DNA from: Tridacna crocea
Taxonomy: Eukaryota; Mollusca; Bivalvia; Cardiida; Cardiidae
Length of the DNA: 64,000 bases
Reading direction: 5' to 3'
Assembly: GCA_943736015.1 (NCBI GenBank)
Contig: OX031072.1
Location: forward strand, 14,721,501 to 14,785,500
A program made the translations under genes and the position numbers. Shown piece by piece: positions 10,454 to 21,924 of the stretch. Under the pieces are notes generated by a model. That model worked only from the letters and a program-made list of their open reading frames with translations, ran no database searches and was not told the DNA's origin. Numbering within the stretch: the first letter of the stretch is position 1; every line of letters starts with the position of its first letter.

Positions 10454-10681
10454 TTATCCATTACCAAACGACAATATTTTAGACTGGTCCAAATTGAAAG
10501 CATTTGCAGACAACAAAATAAAAGTGACTAAAAATTTGAAATTTGTTTTGTGAAGGGTAGAAAACATTGTGGGAAAAGGAGAAAATGCTGGTTACCAGCA
10601 TTTTCTCCTTTTCCCACAATGTTTTCTAAAGGCTTCTTTCTCAGGGGCGTCAAAAGTAGGGATTGTGTGGTAATGGGATAA
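10454..10681 (-). repeat. TPM type A, complete
   Basis: Body and core are near consensus although the borders are TTAT and ATAA. Confidence 0.9.
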
Positions 10682-11038
10682 ATGTGGACAAGTCTACAAA
10701 TTCTGTCCTATGGTAAAGAGATAGACAAAGGCAATACAGTGGTACACATACCTTGCCTCAAACATTGTATAGGTGTGTGTGTGTATTTTTTTGTTGTGTG
10801 AGGTATGAATACACACAGTATTGGGTCGATTATACTATTTAGTTATAGTCTACTTCAATGTTTGACAGTGATTTGATGTGTAGGACCTGAAATGGTGTTT
10901 GTTAGGTGCCAAATATGGTTTCCAACAATCTTTCCGTCATGTTGTAATCGTTATTAAGGCCTGTTAATGCTTTTCTGTGGTTTTTTTTTTTGTGTACTTT
11001 GTCTGACATTCTTTTGGGACAATGGTTGCTTGTCACTG

Positions 11039-11195
11039 TTAACCCGTTACCAAACAATCCTTGGTTTTTACGGCTCAATGGAGGAAGCCTTCTGAAAAAA
11101 TTGTTAGAAAAGGAGAAAATGTTTTCTTCCCTATCAGATAGCCTAAGATCACTTTTACCAATTTTGAATGTTTTCGTCTGGAGATGTTTTGAATA
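11039..11195 (+). repeat. TPM, core and R end lost
   Basis: L end then AAATTGTTAGAAAAGGAGAA joined to ATGTTTTCTTCCCTATC, a loss of both inner arms. Confidence 0.75.
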
Positions 11196-11378
11196 CAAAA
11201 GAGTCAAAGTTTTTTCTTTGGGTGAGGTTGAAGACCTGCTGAAGGCTACATCCAGGATAAGACAGGAACTAGTTCTGTCATAATTAGTATCATCACTCAT
11301 CAAAAAGAAATTGGCTGATCTTGGAATTGAACATGTGACCCCAGGATTGTAAGCCTTGTATGTTATGGACATTATGTT

Positions 11379-11607
11379 TTAACTCTTTACCACACAAGAA
11401 AATTTTAGACTGGTCCAAATTGAAAGTATTTGCAGACGACATAATACAGGTAACTGAAAAATTAGAATTTGGTTTGGGAAGGGTAGAAAACACTATGGGA
11501 AAAGGAGAAAATGCTGGTTACCAGCATTTTTTTCTTTTCCCACAGTGTTTTCAGAAGGCTTCTTTCTCAGGGTCGTTAGAAGTCGGGATGGTGTGGTAAA
11601 GAGTTAA
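11379..11607 (-). repeat. TPM type A, complete
   Basis: TTAA at both ends; core CACTATGGG with CCCACAGTG. Confidence 0.92.
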
Positions 11608-11723
11608 ATCGTAGAGAGCAAGCCTAATTTTTTGCCTTTTTTTGATTTGCAAAGGCTCAGGATTGGAACGTTTGAAATTTGCAACCAGTGGGTTGAAAAG
11701 AATAGTGAGTAGAGAAGTAGTAG

Positions 11724-11952
11724 TTAACCCCTTCCCAAACAATCCCTGGTTTTTTCAGGTCAGGAATAGAAGCCTTTTGAAAACATTGTAGGAAAAGGAG
11801 AAAATGCTGGTAACCAGCATTTTCTCCTTTTCCCACAATGTTTTCTACCCTACCATATAGAAAAATCATCTTTTTAGCAACTGTTGATTAATCATTTGCA
11901 AAATTCTTTCAATTTGGTCTGGTCCAAACTTTGCTGTTTGGGAAAGGGTTAA
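11724..11952 (+). repeat. TPM, CCCTTTCCC-end variant, complete
   Basis: Nearly the same as the copy at 5845, including TTTTTACAGGTCAGGAATAG... style L body; TTAA at both ends. Confidence 0.9.
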
Positions 11953-12063
11953 AAAAGTACAGGAAAAGTACACGAAAGCATGGATAGATGCATTGACTGC
12001 ACCAATATAACTAAAATAATGTTGAAATAATGTTGAAAACAGCATTAAACACCCTACAATCAG
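11953..12063 (+). repeat. SINE 3'-domain fragment
   Basis: CATGGATAGATGCATTGACT and AAAACAGCATTAAACACC match the tail of the 9768 SINE. The word AATAATGTTGA is duplicated inside it. It begins directly after the TTAA of a TPM. Confidence 0.7.
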
Positions 12064-12525
12064 TGTTAGGTTACAGTTCGGATTTATGTATGACCTATAT
12101 GAGATGTCATCAGCCTCAACTGATTTAGGGTTGTTTACATACTGTCAGGCCAATTGGTCTTTAGAATTCAGAGTTTGAGTGTCCACAGCATGGTGTCAGA
12201 TGTTAGTCTGGAAATCCTTGGAAATTTTCAATCTGTTCCACTTTGTACACATGTGTCCATAATGTATTTTTGTGTCCTGAAAATCCTCCCCCGTTTTGTT
12301 GCCTTGGCTTTTAAAACTTATGTACTTTTATTTGCCACCAAGTGTGGATGTGCTAGTGGATATTTTACAGATGTCTTGAGATTGTCATGGAAAAATGACA
12401 TCGTTAGCTTCTTTTAACCCATTTAAACAGCGTTTAACACCATACAATCGATCAATGAGATAGACTCGTCTATAGTTATGACATCTGCAGATTGCAAATG
12501 TGGCTCCAATGATTACATTTTTCTG
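12064..12525. other. No gene; one SINE tail only
   Basis: A short open frame here has no usable splice borders and no recognisable protein words. Confidence 0.5.
12418..12456 (+). repeat. SINE tail remnant
   Basis: CAGCGTTTAACACCATACAA followed by TCGATCAATGA is the last part of the SINE tail. Confidence 0.55.
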
Positions 12526-12756
12526 TTAACCCTTTACCAAACAGTCGCTGGTTTTTACGACCCCAAGATAGAGGCCTTTTGAAAACATTGTTGGAAAAGG
12601 AGAAAATGCTGGTAACCAGCATTTTCTCCTTTTCCCACAATGTTTTCTACCCTGCTGGGAAAAAAATTCAGGTATTTAATTTATGTTTATTTTTTCGTCT
12701 GCAAGTGCTTTCAATTTGGACCAGTCTAAAATTTTGTCGTTTGGTTAAGGGTTTAA
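12526..12756 (+). repeat. TPM type A, complete
   Basis: TTAACCCTTTACCAAACAGT to GTCGTTTGGTTAAGGGTTTAA. Confidence 0.9.
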
Positions 12757-12767
12757 TGTTAGAAATG

Positions 12768-12825
12768 ATGCAAAGGGGGGAAAGGAGAAATGCTGGTCAC
12801 CGTGTTTTCAAAATGTGTCCTCATT
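12768..12825. repeat. TPM core remnant
   Basis: GGGGGGAAAGGAGAAATGCT followed by CACCGTGTTTTCAAAATG. Confidence 0.5.
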
Positions 12826-12864
12826 TTGTTCCTTGAAGTACAGGAATATGTTTAAGGACAGGGT

Positions 12865-13048
12865 TTAACTCTTTAACAAACAGTACAACTTTTACTGACC
12901 CTGAAAAAGAAGCTTTTTAAAAATATTGTTAGTACAGAAAAAAAAAAAGGTAACCAGCATTTCCTTCATTTCCCACAATGTTTCTACCCTTCTTAAAATA
13001 AATTTCAAAGTTTCAGCTATAGTCACTTTGTTGTCTGCTAATACATGG
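12865..13048 (+). repeat. TPM type A, R terminus lost
   Basis: TTAA left; left arm degraded to an A-run; ends at GTTGTCTGCTAATACATGG. Confidence 0.75.
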
Positions 13049-13279
13049 ATCCGTGGAAATCGATATTTGACCAATCAGGACATCGCATTTATTCTACCCG
13101 ATATCCTGCCTTGGTTTCTGCCATTTCGGCTCACAAATAAACGACTGTTAACGTTGGGAGAATGCAATTCTCTTTATTTTTGTTGTGTTTTTAACGTTTG
13201 AATTTAAAAAAAAAGGTTAAAAATGTGCTTTGCGAACGTGTACCGATGACGTGAGATCACGCAGAGGCTATAGACAAGT

Positions 13280-14881
13280 TTAAGGTTCATGTAAAGTGTT
13301 TATTTTGCTTAATTTCATACGTCAATAATTCTGTAATTATTAAAATTTGTCCAGGAAAACCATATATCAAATTAAAGCTCTAGATGAGTACAAGCTGTTT
13401 TACCTAATTATACCTACTGGCCTTATATAACAAAACTAAAACATTGCAGAAAAAGATGACATCGTTTAAAACCTACAAAATAATAATGACATAACAAAAT
13501 TGCTTAAGTTTTGGAGAAAACACAGGCTATGGTACATACCAGGTACTGCTACAACCAAAAATCCTATGGTTTCTTTAAAAAGGCACATATTTAAGTCAGA
13601 AAGTTTGACATTTTTCCTTTATTGAATTGTCAGCCATGTTTGACCTACTTTTTTTTAGTAACAGGTATGGTGTCTCCACAGGATCAAAATGTACAAGTGG
13701 TTGTGCGTAATAAACTTTCATTAGTATTACCTGAACAAACTGACATGAAATAAATGACCTCAGTTACCATATATTACACGCTTGATTTATTGTTTTAACT
13801 TGGTTCCGGCTAATGTCGTCTGCATGCGGAACTATGTGCATGTTTCTAAACTCTTTATGCTGCTAATAGATTCATAGTGTTTTCAAAGAATACTTGAAAT
13901 ACTTGAAATAACCATCAAATTGTTGGTTTTAATTGGTAATACATGGTGGGTGACTTAGATCTATGATGCACTTTCTGTGCAGCCTGATTTCAATTTATGC
14001 CATCCGCAAAAACGTTTTATTTTGACTAAGGCGCAGTTAGGGTCAAACCCGACATTTACCGATAACAGAGTTTCCGTACAGTCCGATTATACCTGATGTT
14101 TTAAATATTCACGTTTTAATTACTCTTTGCATAAAGGTCAATTTCAGGTCAATTTACACCAGTAATAAATTTAGATAAAAAAATAAAAATGACCTGTACA
14201 AGTGAACTTTCCATGTCCACTTCCAAACCCTTTCTCAAAAACAGCACCCCCACTACCCCATCACACACACAAAAAGAACAATGAAAAAAATGCTTATGTG
14301 AAAAATTGATTCTAAATCCTATCTACCAGACTGGTAACACCTTTTGTAACTACTGTTTTTGAGAAAGGGTTTGTATGTAGACATGGAAATTTCACTTGTA
14401 CATGTCATTTTCATTTGTTTTATTATCTAAAATTACTAATGAAAGTTTATTATGCACAACCACTTGTACATTTTGATCCTGTGGAGACACCATACCTGTT
14501 ACTAAAACAAAAGTAGTTCAAACATGGCTGACAATTCAATAAGGGAAAAATGTCAAACTTTCTGACTTAAATATGTGCCTTTTTAAAGAAACTACAGGAT
14601 TTTTGGTAGTAGCAGTACCTGATATGTACCATAGCCTGTGTTTTCTCCAAAACTTAAGCAATTTTGTTATTTCATTATTATTTTGTAGGTTTTAAACGAT
14701 GTCATCTTTTTCTGCAATGTTTTAGTTTTATTATGTAAGGCCAGTAGTATAATTAGGTAAAACAGCTTGTACTCATCTAGAGCTTTAATTTGATATATGG
14801 TTTTCCTGGACAAATTTTAATAATTACAGAATAATTGACGTATGAAATTAAGCAAAATAAACACTTTACATGAACCTTAAA
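13280..14881. mobile_element. Large foldback element with TTAA borders
   Basis: TTAAGGTTCATGTAAAGTG at the left and CACTTTACATGAACCTTAA at the right. Arms are 13280-13726 plus 14165-14245, pairing with 14353-14880. Matching words include GGTATGGTGTCTCCACAGGA and TAGAGCTTTAATTTGATAT. The loop is only about 100 bp. The left arm is split by the insert at 13727-14164. No coding region is present. Confidence 0.85.
13727..14164. mobile_element. Unidentified insertion in one arm of the foldback
   Basis: About 438 bp with no partner in the opposite arm. It starts TTACCTGAACAAACTGACAT and ends CAATTTACACCAGTAAT. It holds a fragment like the short 'gatcttgatct' hairpin near 13965. No clear inverted ends, so its class is unknown. 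Confidence 0.6.
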
Positions 14882-15371
14882 TTGTTATGATTACTGAAAA
14901 TTTGAACTTATGCAAAGAGCTGATCAGCGCTGGATAATGGATTAATTCAAAGTATTCCATAATTTTTCCTCTCTGAAAGAGAAAACTGGAAAACAAAGGT
15001 AAAAATAGCCCTATATGAAGTATTAATAAAAAGAAAATACTTTTACTTGAATATTAACCTTGTTCAATAACCTATGCACATCCAAAAAGTGGCCGCGTAA
15101 CTTTTCACCAATGTTTCAATTTGACATTAATCTTAACCCATGGTGCATGAAGAATATGTTGAATGTGTACTGGGATCGTATATACGATCTCTGATGTGTA
15201 GATATAGATCAGATTGCAGATTACATGATGATTAGTCTTGGATTTAAAGAACCTGCTGATTACAATAAGCATTTTGCCGTGTAGTTCTACTTGGAGTATA
15301 TTACAATTTTAAAAAAAAGTCTAACTTCTGATCTGGTGGAACTTGGAAATTTTTCTCTTGACTTATCTGTT
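14882..15371. other. No recognised feature
   Basis: AT-rich between the large foldback and a TPM. Confidence 0.5.
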
Positions 15372-15592
15372 TTAACCGTTTACCACATAACGGGTTTTAA
15401 CGACCTGTAGAAAGCTTTTAAAAGCATTGCGGAGAAAGGAGAAAATGCTTGTAACATTCATTTTATCATTTTCTCACTGTGTTTTGAGCTCTTACAAAAA
15501 CAAATTTCAATTCTTGAATCATTTATTTTGTTATCTGCAAATATTGGAGTTTAGATTGCTCTAAAAATTTTGTCATTTGGTGACGAGTTTAA
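15372..15592 (+). repeat. TPM type A, complete but diverged
   Basis: Borders TTAA; core arms strongly mismatched (GCTTGTAACATTCATTTTATC). Confidence 0.82.
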
Positions 15593-16239
15593 ATGGATTA
15601 GCACATCTGCACAAAGGGTGTGTTGGTAAACTGTTAATTTGATAGGAAGTGTGTTTGATTGCACAGCAAATTACCGCTCTAATCAACTTGACCACCCGTT
15701 GTCATCAGTATATCATATACTACCGTCAATGATATTAACAATTTTCTTAATTGACAACACACTTAACGCATTTTATAATCCATCAGACAACCCTTTTCCC
15801 CTTAACCTAATATTAAAATTTTTCATTAACTTAGACCTCTCTGTAGAATCAGACATTCTATAAACTTTTCGAAAGGTTTGTAATTCAGTGTTATTTAATT
15901 TGTATGATGCTGAGATGACTTTACTAGCCCAACGAAAGCAATAAAAAGTATCGTTAATTCTATTATTCTGTGGCAAAACGGAGATTTGTTGATGTTTTTT
16001 ATATGTTCAAATTTTTGTTTAAACATGTAAATCTGTTACATTGTACGTCATCCCCGTAATTCGCCTTTTTAATACGTCTCCGTATGTAAATTAGTTAAGC
16101 ATCTTTAAATTGCTTACTGAGAATTTATCATCGATAGAAATATATGATTAAAGTACTTTTTCCGGAATTTTATTGAGAGAAACAGTAATGACAGAACGAT
16201 TTAAGTAGCCTATCTGCTATACTGTATATGTATTGACTA
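15593..16239. other. No recognised feature
   Basis: Low-GC DNA with no repeat match and no splice-bounded reading frame; short frames lack conserved character. Confidence 0.5.
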
Positions 16240-16301
16240 CGTTTTCTACAGGCTTCTTTATCAGGGGTGTTAAAAGTCGGGATTATGTGGTTAAGAGTTA
16301 A
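16240..16301 (-). repeat. TPM L-end remnant
   Basis: TTTTCTACAGGCTTCTTTAT to ATGTGGTTAAGAGTTAA, sharing TTAA with the next copy. Confidence 0.75.
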
Positions 16302-16526
16302 CTCTTTAACAAAGGACAAAATTTTAGACAGATCCAGATTGAAAGCACTTGCAGACAACAAAATAAGCATAACTCAAAAATTGGAATTTGTTTCCAGCAG
16401 GTTAGAAAAGAATGTGGGAAAAGGAGAAAATGCTGGTTACCAGCATTTTCTCCTTTTCGGACAGTGTTTTCTAAAGGCTTCTTTCTCAGGGGTGTTAAAA
16501 GTCAGGATTATGTGGTTAAGAGTTAG
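16298..16526 (-). repeat. TPM type A, complete
   Basis: Left TTAA shared; right border TTAG. Its L end is almost identical to the remnant just upstream. Confidence 0.9.
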
Positions 16527-16567
16527 TTATATCCTGATGAATGTTTCCTGGGCTTCCAGCAGTTGAC

Positions 16568-16652
16568 TATTGAAAATTGTTGTGGCAAAAGGAGAGATTT
16601 CTCAAAATGAGCAGTACTGTTTCTCCTTTGGTTACAATGTTGTCACATGTAT
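16568..16652. repeat. TPM type B/C-like core remnant
   Basis: TGTGGCAAAAGGAGAGATTT and ACTGTTTCTCCTTTGGTTAC. Confidence 0.5.
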
Positions 16653-16789
16653 TTATGTTTCAAGCCCTAATCTGTTTATATTGTGCACATTTCATAAGGA
16701 TATTTGTAAACACAATTATGTTGTGCATTTTTTTTTTAGTATGTCACTTTTTTTATCAGGAGAACTATATTCAACAAAAGCAAACATTG

Positions 16790-17158
16790 TTAACCCTTTG
16801 CCACACAATCCCAAGTTTTCATGACTTTCCAGGATTTAAAAAAAAATCAGTATTCTTACCTTTCTTCTTGTCATTTTGTACTCGTCTAATGGTTAGACAA
16901 AGAAGGATAATCCACTTGGCCTCACCAAATTTTTAGTAGAAAGGACGAGTAGACAAGTGGATTTTTGTGACCTTGCCTTCATAGAAAAGCCATTTTGATA
17001 TAGAAACATCCTGGGAACCAGCATTTTCTTCCTTTCCCACAATGTCTTGTGCTCTCTTTCATAGACAATTTTCACCGTCTGAGCACTACTGATATGTTGT
17101 AAGCAATTTCTTAAGATTTGGACAAGTCTAAATTTTTTGTAGTTTGGTAAGGAGTTAA
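16790..17158 (+). repeat. TPM split by about 170 bp of other DNA
   Basis: L end at 16790-16835 and right arm to R end at 17007-17158; between lies a segment with ACTCGTCTAATGGTTAGACA and TAGTAGAAAGGACGAGTAGAC. Confidence 0.65.
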
Positions 17159-17383
17159 CCATTTACCATACGACAAATTTTTGGACTGGTCCAAATTGAG
17201 AGAATTTGCAGACGACAAAATAAATGTGACTGAAAAGTTAAAATTTGCTATGGGAAGGGTAGAAAACATTGTGGGAAAAGGAGAAAATGCTGGTTACCAG
17301 CATTTTCTCCTTTTCCCACAATGTTTTCAAAAGGCTTCTTTCTCAGGGGCATCAAAAGTACGGATTGTGTGGTAATGGGTTAA
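17155..17383 (-). repeat. TPM type A, complete
   Basis: Shares TTAA with the previous element; core perfect. Confidence 0.92.
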
Positions 17384-17546
17384 GCTTCATTCTAGACAAC
17401 AAAAATTACCGATTTGGCTTGCCAAATTGAAATAAGTGTCTTCTCCTTTCCTCTTAATGTTATCTACATTACTTTTCAAAGACAGCTCTTTAACCATAAT
17501 TAAGAGCCTAATTCAAGATGTCATTATGTCACTGGAAGAGATCCAA

Positions 17547-17605
17547 TATCAGGTTGCATGTTCTTTACATTCTGATCTTGATCTTTACCATCGATGAAGG
17601 CCAGT
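17547..17605. repeat. SHP hairpin upstream of exon 2
   Basis: TCCAATATCAGGTTGCATGT and ACATTCTGATCTTGATCTTT; arms diverged. Confidence 0.55.
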
Positions 17606-17662
17606 TTTTGCCTTTGGTTCTATAAATTTTGTAACACTGGACTTTATCCTCTCTCTTTCTAG

Positions 17663-17752
17663 GTTTGCAGTGACAGCCCCATCTTACCTACACTCTGGAC
17701 CCCCAGTTTTGTTACATCCTGACAAAGTGGTTCCCCATTCAGAATCAAGCAG
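17663..17752 (+). CDS. Internal exon 2 of the same gene
   Basis: A 90 bp exon after a good polypyrimidine tract (CTCTCTTTCTAG) and before AG|GTAAGG. Its first base completes the Gly codon left open by exon 1 and its last two bases open an Arg codon completed by exon 3. The residues include APSYLHSGPPVLLHPDKVVP, a proline-rich, probably unfolded stretch. It is the only exon of the five with no repeat border within 100 bp. The intron that follows is the largest, about 22.4 kb, and is filled by TPMs, Helentron-like elements and foldbacks. Confidence 0.85.
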
Positions 17753-17956
17753 GTAAGGGAACTTGACTGAACAGATCAAAACATTCCACTTTTGTACCCC
17801 ACATGTTTGATCTGATTAGATAATTAGCTTGGTTTAATAAGTGCTATTTTTGAATTTGTTTTCTGAAAAAGCCCTGTAATCCAAAATGCTTTCGGCAAAG
17901 ATATGAGGAGAATTGTTAAAAGCACTTTTGTATGGTACAAACTTCTTCTTTTAGCT

Positions 17957-18132
17957 GTAACGTTTTACTGCGCAAACCTGACTTTTAACCACCATGAGAA
18001 AGAAGACTTTTGAAAACATTGTAGGAAAGGAGAAAATGCTGGTTACTAGCATTTACTTCTTTTTTGACAATTTTTTCCAAAGGCTTTTTCCTTAGTGTCG
18101 TTAAAATTTGGGATTGTATGGTAAAGGGTTAA
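17957..18132. repeat. TPM with two L ends
   Basis: Both sides are L type: CTGACTTTTAACCACCATGA on the left and GTGTCGTTAAAATTTGGG on the right, so the unit is shorter (about 176 bp) and fully palindromic. Confidence 0.75.
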
Positions 18133-18486
18133 TGAATTTTAGGTTTATAAGGCTGCACCAAGGATGAAAGCTCTCTGACCAATACCTTGAACCCTACATA
18201 ATCCTCCTGTTTCTTGGGAGCTTGTTTATTTTGTTATATTTTCTGGTTGGGTACAGACCGAGTACAAAGTCGGGGTGGAGTTACAGGGTCGTTTGGTGCA
18301 GTCATTCCTCTCTTCTTATTTCTGGAATATGGAACAGACACAAGCTGGTCTGACCTTTGATCATCCCACAACCCCCTCATCTCATATAACATACATCTTG
18401 CAGACTTTTTCTTTTCAATGCATTACCACAAAATTTCAGTATCTCCAGAGGTGAGTGGTGAAAGATTGCCAGAGAGTTTGTCTCTT

Positions 18487-18715
18487 TTAACCCGTTACCG
18501 CACAATCCCTACTTTTGACGACCCTGAGAAGGAAGGCTTTAGAAAACACTGTAGGAAAAGGAGAAAATGCTGGTTACCAGCATTTTCTCCTTTTCCCACA
18601 ATGTTTTCTACCCTTCCCAGGACAAATTTCAATTTTTCAGTCATTTTTATTTTGTTGTCTGCAAATGCTTTCAATTTGGACAAACCTAGAATTTTGTTGT
18701 TTGGTAATGAGTTAA
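18487..18715 (+). repeat. TPM type A, complete
   Basis: TTAACCCGTTACCGCACAAT to GTTGTTTGGTAATGAGTTAA. Confidence 0.92.
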
Positions 18716-18955
18716 CAACCCTGAGAAAGAAACCTTTTGCAAGGATTGTAGGAAAAGGAGAAAATCTGGTAAGCATTTACAGATTACAAAATTAAATATG
18801 ACTTCAAAATTGTTTTGGAAGGGGTAGAAAAACACTTTTGGAAGAGTAGCAAGACTTAGTGCTGGCAACCAGCATTTTCTCCTTCAACCACCATGTTTTC
18901 AGAAGGCTTCTTTCTGGGGGTCAAGAAAAATTATTGGATTATCATGGTAAATAAA
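18716..18955 (+). repeat. Composite TPM remnant
   Basis: A second L end and core (CAACCCTGAGAAAGAAACC) run into GTAAGCATTTACAGATTAC and a later half core near 18860-18900. Confidence 0.6.
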
Positions 18956-19249
18956 TGTCTATACCACTTGATAAAGCCCCCTAACTACAGATGTGATTGT
19001 GTTGGGAAGATAAATGATTAGGTTTCTAATTTGAGGGATGTCAAGACAGTAAGAAGCAGTTTTATTGCCCATGTCAGACCTTCTGTTTATATCTCCAGAG
19101 ATAATACACGAGATAAATTGGAAGCAATAAAAGATGTCTTGTTAGTGAAAAATAAGGAGAATCCCATGCCTGTATAGAAGGCGCAGACCTATCTTTGTCT
19201 CAGTCTTGCATTTCCTCTGTGTCCCTGTCTTTCTCTGCATTAAGTTGAC

Positions 19250-19285
19250 CAGTAACTCTTTACCGAATGCTTAATTTTGGACTCT
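19250..19285 (-). repeat. TPM R-end tip
   Basis: GTAACTCTTTACCGAATGCT then TAATTTTGGACTC. Confidence 0.5.
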
Positions 19286-19511
19286 TACATCACTTTCAAA
19301 TTCCATTCACACTGCAGCAACCTGCACTGAATGCAGTTGTCATGTAGAACTAGACTGGGACTGCAGTTCAATTCCCAAAGACTTCAATTGTTTTACTAGG
19401 GCTGCTTGAGATAAAACTATTTCATTATTATGAAGACAAAGACAAATTGACCACCATGTAGTGCAGAGTGTATCATGCAAAATAAAGAACTTGGTTGTTT
19501 TATCTTTAGTC

Positions 19512-19740
19512 TTAACCCTTTACCCCATAAGGCCTTTCTATGGTATCTCTAATTGTCCCAAAATAACAACAAGGATGAAGCTGTTTCTTATATGTATATG
19601 ACCCCTTTTGATAACACAGAAAACATTATGGCAAAAGGTGAAATTCCTCGTCACGAGCAATTTCACCTTTTGCCACAATGTTTTTCAAAGGCTCCTACAA
19701 GCAATGTGTAGAAACGAGTATCTATGGAGTAAAGGGTTAA
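19512..19740 (+). repeat. TPM type B, complete
   Basis: TTAACCCTTTACCCCATAAG to ATCTATGGAGTAAAGGGTTAA; apex CTCGTCACGAGC; best type B reference. Confidence 0.92.
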
Positions 19741-19895
19741 ATTGTTGTCTTGACATATGGTACCTTCTTGGTGCTTAGTTTCAAGCAAATGACATACATT
19801 GTAACTTTCGGATCCTCTGGTTCTATGACTTAAAGTGACCATGATTGCTATCTTGGTTTTAAATGCTTATGATGCACGCAAAATGACTCTTGGTT

Positions 19896-20087
19896 TATAT
19901 TCACCAATCATTCTTAAGAACATTCTTGGTCTTATTCTTCAGAATGTCAGCATTTTGTTGAAAGTGACAGAACTTCTGATTGGCTAAACCAGCTGGTTTA
20001 GCCAATCAGAAGTTCTGTTACTTTCACAAATAGAAAAGATTGAAGAATAAGACAAAGAACTTTCGTAAGAATGGTTGGTGAATATAG
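19896..20087. repeat. Hairpin repeat with GATTGGCTAAACC apex, copy 1
   Basis: Arms begin TATATTCACCAATCATTCTT and end AATGGTTGGTGAATATA. The apex is a perfect palindrome around CAGCTG with CTTCTGATTGGCTAAACC on one side. Related copies at 25310 and 41520. Confidence 0.75.
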
Positions 20088-20556
20088 GCCCTGGACGTTT
20101 TATACCCTGACACAACATTCATTCATTAGTTTCAAATGGCAGCCTGTCTTGATGCTTTGGTTTGTCGTCCCGACTTTCAAATTTGGTGGCTTTGGAACAG
20201 CATTCCAGCCTGAAACTTTTATTGTAAATGGCAACTTATATATATCTTTCTCTTTGGGTTGTGGAGACATTGCTATTGCTAATTGCTTTTTCTGTCTTTG
20301 TCTTTTTGTTATGTTGATGACTGTATCCTGTCTTTTTGTTTTCTTGTTCGATGGATTACCTCATCCCTTCTTAGTGCATTGGGGTTCTCGGATAAAAGCC
20401 ACCTTGCAATAAATTTTGGTTGCCATTGGCAATCTTTTCAGTATGTGAATTTTGGTTATGTAGATTATTTCCTCTTTGTGCACTAGGATTACCTGGTTAA
20501 TGGTAACCAAACTGGAAAGTTCAGTGTGCTAAAAGCTTTCTTTCCGAGTACTTATT

Positions 20557-21400
20557 AGCTCACCTGAGCATGAAGTGCTCAGAGTGAGCTATTGTGATAG
20601 TATTGTGTCTGTCGTGTGTCATTCGTCGTCCGTCGTCAACTTTTACCTTGTGTATGCTCTAGAGGCCACATTTTCAGTCCGATACTCATGACAGTTGGTC
20701 AGAATGTTTGCCTTGATGATATCTCAGACGAGTTCGAAAATGGGTTATGTCGGGTCAAAAACTAGGTCACTAGGTCAAATCTTAGAAAAACGTTGTGTAC
20801 GATCTAGAGGCCACATTTTCAGTCCAAATTTCTTGAAAGTTGGTCAGAATCTTTGTCTTGATGATATCTAGGATGAGTTTGAAAATAGGTCGTGTCAGAT
20901 CAAAAATTAGGTCACCAGGTCAAATGTTAGAAAAACCTTGTATATGCTCTGGATGCCACATTTTCAGTCCAAAACACTTGTAAGTTGGTCAGAATGTTTG
21001 TCTTATGATGAGTATGAAAATGGGTCATGTTGGGTCAAAAACTAGCTTACCAGGGCAAATCTTAGAAAAACCTTGCATACGCTCCAGATGCCACATTTTC
21101 AGTCCAACTCTCTTGAAAATTGGTTAGAGTGTTTGCCTTGATAATATCTTGGATGAGTTTGAAAATGGGTCATGTTGGGTCAAAAACTAGGTTACCAGAT
21201 CAAATCTTAGAAGAACCTTGTATACACTCTGGATGCCACATTTTCATTCCAACACTCTTGAAAATTGGTTTGAATGTTTGCCTTGATAATATCTTGGATG
21301 AGTTTGAAAATGGGTCATGTGGAGTAAAAAACTAGGTCACTGGGTCAAATATTAGAAAAACCTTGTGTACACTCTAGATACCAGATTTTCTGCCTGATAC
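20557..21400 (+). mobile_element. Helentron/HINE-like non-autonomous element, 3'-truncated
   Basis: It starts AGCTCACCTGAGCATGAAGT, followed by a GTCGTCCGTCGTCAAC head and about five tandem units of roughly 145 bp. Each unit contains GCCACATTTTCAGTCC and TTGATGATATCT. The 3' end is lost: the last unit runs into a TPM fragment near 21400, with no terminal hairpin. Confidence 0.75.
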
Positions 21401-21525
21401 TCTTTGCCAACTTTGTTTTGGAAGAAAACATTGTGGGAAAGGGAGAAAATGCTGGTTACCCTCAATGTTTTCAGAAGGCTTCTATTTCAGGGTTGTTAAA
21501 TTTGGGATTGTGTGGTAAAGAGTTA
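21401..21525 (-). repeat. TPM, right core arm deleted
   Basis: ATGCTGGTTACC joins CTCAATGTTTTCAGAAGGC; the left end is fused to the Helentron-like element. Confidence 0.75.
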
Positions 21526-21924
21526 AGACAGCTATCTGGAACTTTATAGAACAAAATGAATGTACATGCACACAAAAAAAAAAACGGGCTCATCCTAAAA
21601 TGCACAGAATATTACTCTTTTGGAACCAACAGTTGACAGGTTTGGAAAACACAGTTGAAAAAAGTGGATTTGCTTGTAATGGACATCGTTGTTGTATAAT
21701 CATTCCTATTACGCAGGAAAAAAAATGTTTTGTCTCTCTCAGGTTTTTGCACTACGGTGTACTATGCCTTAGTCTAATTGGTGCACTATAATAATAGTAA
21801 TTGGTTGTAGTAGAAAAACGTGATCTCTTTCAGTGCCAAATGCATAATTACATCAACCTGAACTCTTTTGACAGCTAAAAATACGATCTCTTGCAACTTA
21901 CAATGCTTTTCTATAGATGTGACT

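Noticed and set aside
10902-11372. 156-residue minus-strand open frame
   Set aside because: It overlaps a TPM remnant, and composition and flanks show no coding character.
20071-20486. Open frame of 113 residues with hydrophobic stretches
   Set aside because: It begins inside the right arm of the hairpin repeat and shows no splice borders or recognisable domain.
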